Assembly (NCBI GenBank): GCA_026129095.1
Contig: JAHCIT010000009.1
Span: 62,001-126,000, forward strand
DNA length: 64,000 nt
Origin: Deltaproteobacteria bacterium
Lineage (GTDB): Bacteria; JAGRBM01; JAHCIT01
Direction of reading: 5' to 3'
Position numbers and translations under genes: made by a program. Below the pieces are notes generated by a model. The model was not told the DNA's origin and did not search any database. It saw only the letters and a list, made by a program, of their open reading frames with translations. This document shows positions 61,525-64,000 of the stretch, piece after piece. Numbering within the stretch: the first letter of the stretch is position 1; every line of letters starts with the position of its first letter.

Positions 61525-62451
61525 ATGTCTTACCATCTGGACAAGATCAGCGAGAAGAAGGTCCGCCGCTCCGAGCAGACCACGCCGGGCCACTCCGAGA
61601 AACTCTGCGCGAAGGCCGCCTCCGGCAATGCCGACATGGTGATGCTGGACCTTGAGGACGCCTGCGCCGTCTCGCAGAAGGTTGATGCCCGCAAGGTGGT
61701 CGGAAAGGCGCTGGCCGAGAACGACTGGGGCCAGAAGATCCGGGGCTTCCGTGCCAACAACATCCGCACCATCTGGTGCCTTGACGACATCATCGAGGTG
61801 CTCACCATCGCCCGCGATGCCGTGGACGTGATCGTGATTCCCAAGGTGTACGGCCCCGAGGAGATCCACTACTACGACTTCCTGTTCAACCAGCTCGAAT
61901 ACAAGCTCAACATGAAGAAGCAGGTGAAGTTCGAGGTGCTGATCGAAAGCGCGGCGGCGGCCCTCAAGGCCTATGACATCGCCAAGGCATCGCCCCGCAT
62001 GGACGCCCTCATCTTCGGTATCGCCGACTACGCCGGCGACGTGAATGCCCGCGTCATGAAGGGCGACGAGCAGTTCCAGGTATTCCACTGGGCCAAGAGC
62101 CAGGTGGTGACCGCCGCCCGCGCCGCGCTGATCGATTCAATCGACAACGTGACACTGGACTACAAGGATCTGGACCAGGTCCGCAAGGATGCCATCAACG
62201 CCCGCAACATGGGGTTTGACGGCAAGTGGTGCATCCACCCGACACACGTCGAGGTGGTGAACGAGGTGTTCACTCCCTCCGACGAGGAGATCAAGCGGGC
62301 CACCGAGATCATCGGTGCCTACGACAAGGCCGACAAGGAACAGGGCCTCGGCGCGATCACCTTCGGGACCGAGATGGTGGATGCGGCCACCCTGCGCGTG
62401 GAACGCTGGAAGCTTTCCATCGCCAAGCGCGTCGGCAAGATCAGGGCCTGA
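61525..62451 (+). CDS. HpcH/HpaI-family CoA ester lyase (malyl-CoA/methylmalyl-CoA lyase-like)
   Basis: 308 residues. TIM-barrel aldolase of the citrate lyase beta/malyl-CoA type: MVMLDLEDACAV (metal and substrate Asp/Glu), RGFRANNI with the substrate Arg, FEVLIESAAAALKAYDI and DALIFGIADYAGDVNAR. Cleaves or forms malyl-, methylmalyl- or citramalyl-CoA. With methylmalonyl-CoA mutase and the acyl-CoA dehydrogenases elsewhere in the window it could work in C5 or propionate metabolism, but the substrate is not determined. Its last 11 bases overlap the convergent YfhO-like gene. Confidence 0.9.
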   Translation: MSYHLDKISEKKVRRSEQTTPGHSEKLCAKAASGNADMVMLDLEDACAVSQKVDARKVVGKALAENDWGQKIRGFRANNIRTIWCLDDIIEVLTIARDAVDVIVIPKVYGPEEIHYYDFLFNQLEYKLNMKKQVKFEVLIESAAAALKAYDIAKASPRMDALIFGIADYAGDVNARVMKGDEQFQVFHWAKSQVVTAARAALIDSIDNVTLDYKDLDQVRKDAINARNMGFDGKWCIHPTHVEVVNEVFTPSDEEIKRATEIIGAYDKADKEQGLGAITFGTEMVDAATLRVERWKLSIAKRVGKIRA

Positions 62452-64000
62452 TCCGGTAAAGCGCAAAAACCGCCAAGGCGAGCCAGGCTGCCAGGCTGAT
62501 GGCGAGCCCTGCCGTCACTGATGCCGGTTCGAAGCTGAACTCCACCCGGCTTTCGCCGGCCGGAACCCACGCCCCGAGCTGGTAGCCGTTCACCGCCAGC
62601 ACGGGCTGGCGGACGTTGTTTACGTAGGCAACCCACCCCGGATAGTAGTTCTGGCGCAGGACCACCGGCCCCGGTTCCGGCCGTCTTGTGGAAACGACCT
62701 TCAGTTCCGGCCTCCAGGCGAGAATGGTCACCTCGCCGCCTACGGTATCACCCGACACGGCGGGCGGCGGTGCCGGACTGGAGCCGGTGAAACGTCCGAT
62801 GTATCCGGTGAGTTCCGGATTCCATTCCGGAGCCGAAACCGCGGCAACAAGGGATGCGGGATCGCCCGGGGTCTGCCATTGTCTCAACGCACGCGCGGCC
62901 GGGAGCGTGTTCTCCAGATAGCACGCACGCGCCGGGAACCGGCTGAACGGCGCCGAGCATACCCATTCTTCGCCCTCCCCGGCCGCAACCGACCGGTCTA
63001 CAGGCACGATGACCGCCCGCAGGTTCTCGATCCGGTGACGCCTGCCGGGCGAGATGGTCCGGTTGGCCCGTTCGTGATCGGCCAGCCATGACGAATTGAT
63101 ACCGTCCACAACGCTGAACGGCGCCAGCATGACTATGTTTCCGCGCAGGGTGTCCCAGCGGTACCGGGTCTCGGCACGCACCGGGTCCGTATCCAGCGAA
63201 CCCAGTGGCAGATTGATATAGAGGAGAGGCGGCTCGACGGAAGGATCGGGGAATGCTTCCTGGAGGGCCGGAAGCAGGGCCGGCGCATGGGACACCGATT
63301 CGGCGGGAGCCGACGGCAGGCTGGATGGCGAAAGCCACAACAGTTCGGCGGACAACACGGCAAGCAGGCACCACATTCCTGCTTTCGGTGCCCAGCGAAG
63401 CATCCACAGGGAAATCAGCGATACCGCCAGCAGCAGCGCCCCCAGCCGGAAACTGCCCATGACATGCAAGTTAAATGCAGGATTGCCGGGAACACCGGTC
63501 AGCTTCGCCAGGGATGTGGCCCATCCACCGGAAAGTGCCCCGACTACCGCAAGAACCAGCAGCGCGCCGCTCCAGAGAGCGAAAGCCGTCCGGCCGGGCC
63601 GGATATCCGCCCCCGGTTTCAGCTGCTCCAGCGCCAGCGCGCCTGCCAGCCCCCAGGCAACAAACGCATGGAGCAGCAGCCGCTCCGGGAACCGGAACTG
63701 CCCCCATCCGGGAAGCAATTGCGCCAGCAGGCTGTAAAGGCCCCCATACGAGCCCAGTGAAAGCCAGATAGCGGTTCCCGCCAGTCCCATCAGCCAGGCG
63801 ATACGCCTGTCCCGCCGGGCGGCCACCAGTATCCACGGCAGGGCAGCCAGCAATAGCAGCGAGGGGTGGGCCCGGATGAAGTAAACGACGCCCTCATTCG
63901 CCGGTGAGCGTGCGATGGCCGAAAAATCGGCCTGTACACCAGCTGAAGATGTATCGAAAAGTCCCGGGGCCAGCCATTCCACAAACCTTACCGGGTGCAG
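62441..64000 (-). CDS. YfhO-like multi-pass membrane protein (5' part beyond window)
   Basis: 519 residues visible; the frame stays open to the window edge, so the N-terminal part is missing. Membrane helices (LLLLAALPWILVAA, AIWLSLGSYGGLYSLLAQLL, ALLLAVSLISLWML) precede a soluble region and end in RQNYYPGWVAYVNN, VNGYQLGAWVPAGESRVEFSF and a final helix, the C-terminal pattern of YfhO-type proteins. Members are linked to envelope glycolipid or teichoic acid modification, GT-C-like. Convergent overlap with the CoA lyase. Confidence 0.8.
   Translation of the reverse strand: MHPVRFVEWLAPGLFDTSSAGVQADFSAIARSPANEGVVYFIRAHPSLLLLAALPWILVAARRDRRIAWLMGLAGTAIWLSLGSYGGLYSLLAQLLPGWGQFRFPERLLLHAFVAWGLAGALALEQLKPGADIRPGRTAFALWSGALLVLAVVGALSGGWATSLAKLTGVPGNPAFNLHVMGSFRLGALLLAVSLISLWMLRWAPKAGMWCLLAVLSAELLWLSPSSLPSAPAESVSHAPALLPALQEAFPDPSVEPPLLYINLPLGSLDTDPVRAETRYRWDTLRGNIVMLAPFSVVDGINSSWLADHERANRTISPGRRHRIENLRAVIVPVDRSVAAGEGEEWVCSAPFSRFPARACYLENTLPAARALRQWQTPGDPASLVAAVSAPEWNPELTGYIGRFTGSSPAPPPAVSGDTVGGEVTILAWRPELKVVSTRRPEPGPVVLRQNYYPGWVAYVNNVRQPVLAVNGYQLGAWVPAGESRVEFSFEPASVTAGLAISLAAWLALAVFALYRIRP

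Overview
The window is about 64 kb of GC-rich DNA from a Gram-negative, lipoprotein-rich bacterium. The marks of a diderm envelope are several predicted outer-membrane beta-barrels, LolA-like and MMPL/RND proteins, and Mpl with LD-carboxypeptidase for recycling meso-DAP peptidoglycan. DUF4124 and DUF1302 proteins, multihaem cytochrome, DSDGDGI repeats and a C25 peptidase suggest a deltaproteobacterial-grade lineage (Desulfobacterota, Myxococcota or Binatota-like). That placement is inference. Both ends cut a gene: an HExxH/beta-propeller protein on the left and a YfhO-like membrane protein on the right.

Layout. 1-5 kb: secreted metallopeptidase-like protein, TPR/beta-barrel (Slam-like) protein and FecR-domain protein. 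5-11 kb: acyl-CoA metabolism (methylmalonyl-CoA mutase, MeaB chaperone GTPase, thiolase), a MoaD-like protein and a transglutaminase-like protein. 11-16.7 kb: a TetR - LolA-like - MMPL - DUF1302 operon that looks like a lipid-export module. 16.7-22.7 kb: small lipoprotein, DUF445 and SCP2 proteins, and two histidine kinases. 22.7-26.6 kb: a siroheme nitrite/sulfite reductase with two Cys ligand sets, two small Fe-S proteins and a GlcD-type flavoprotein. 26.6-39.9 kb: envelope proteins (PIMT-like lipoprotein, Tat-exported protein, 1370-residue Ig-like lipoprotein), two glycosyltransferases, an AEC permease, a carotenoid-type membrane protein, a tetrahaem/nucleotidase-like lipoprotein and a DUF4124 pair. 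40-46 kb: CheY-like regulator, a three-gene muropeptide-recycling operon, PilZ, an ATPase and a nucleotidyltransferase. 46.2-53.3 kb: a 2360-residue gingipain-like C25 peptidase.

53.4-59.1 kb is the main accessory element: a compact type II (II-C-like) CRISPR-Cas locus. It runs tracrRNA (minus strand), cas9, cas1, cas2, then a 6-repeat/5-spacer array. Three signals point to minus-strand transcription of both RNAs. The anti-repeat leads into a nexus-like fold and a strong Rho-independent terminator on the minus strand. The repeat can hold an embedded promoter. A 21-bp hairpin between cas2 and the array pairs fully only as minus-strand RNA. cas9 is less GC-rich than its neighbours, very AT-rich near its 3' end, and differs sharply from cas1-cas2, suggesting a mosaic locus.

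59.2-62.5 kb returns to acyl-CoA metabolism: 3-hydroxyacyl-CoA dehydrogenase, acyl-CoA dehydrogenase and an HpcH/HpaI-type CoA lyase. With the thiolase and mutase these fit fatty-acid, propionate or C4/C5-acyl-CoA metabolism. Many adjacent genes overlap by 4 bases (GTGA, TTGA, ATGA) or 1 base (TGATG), so translational coupling looks common in this genome.
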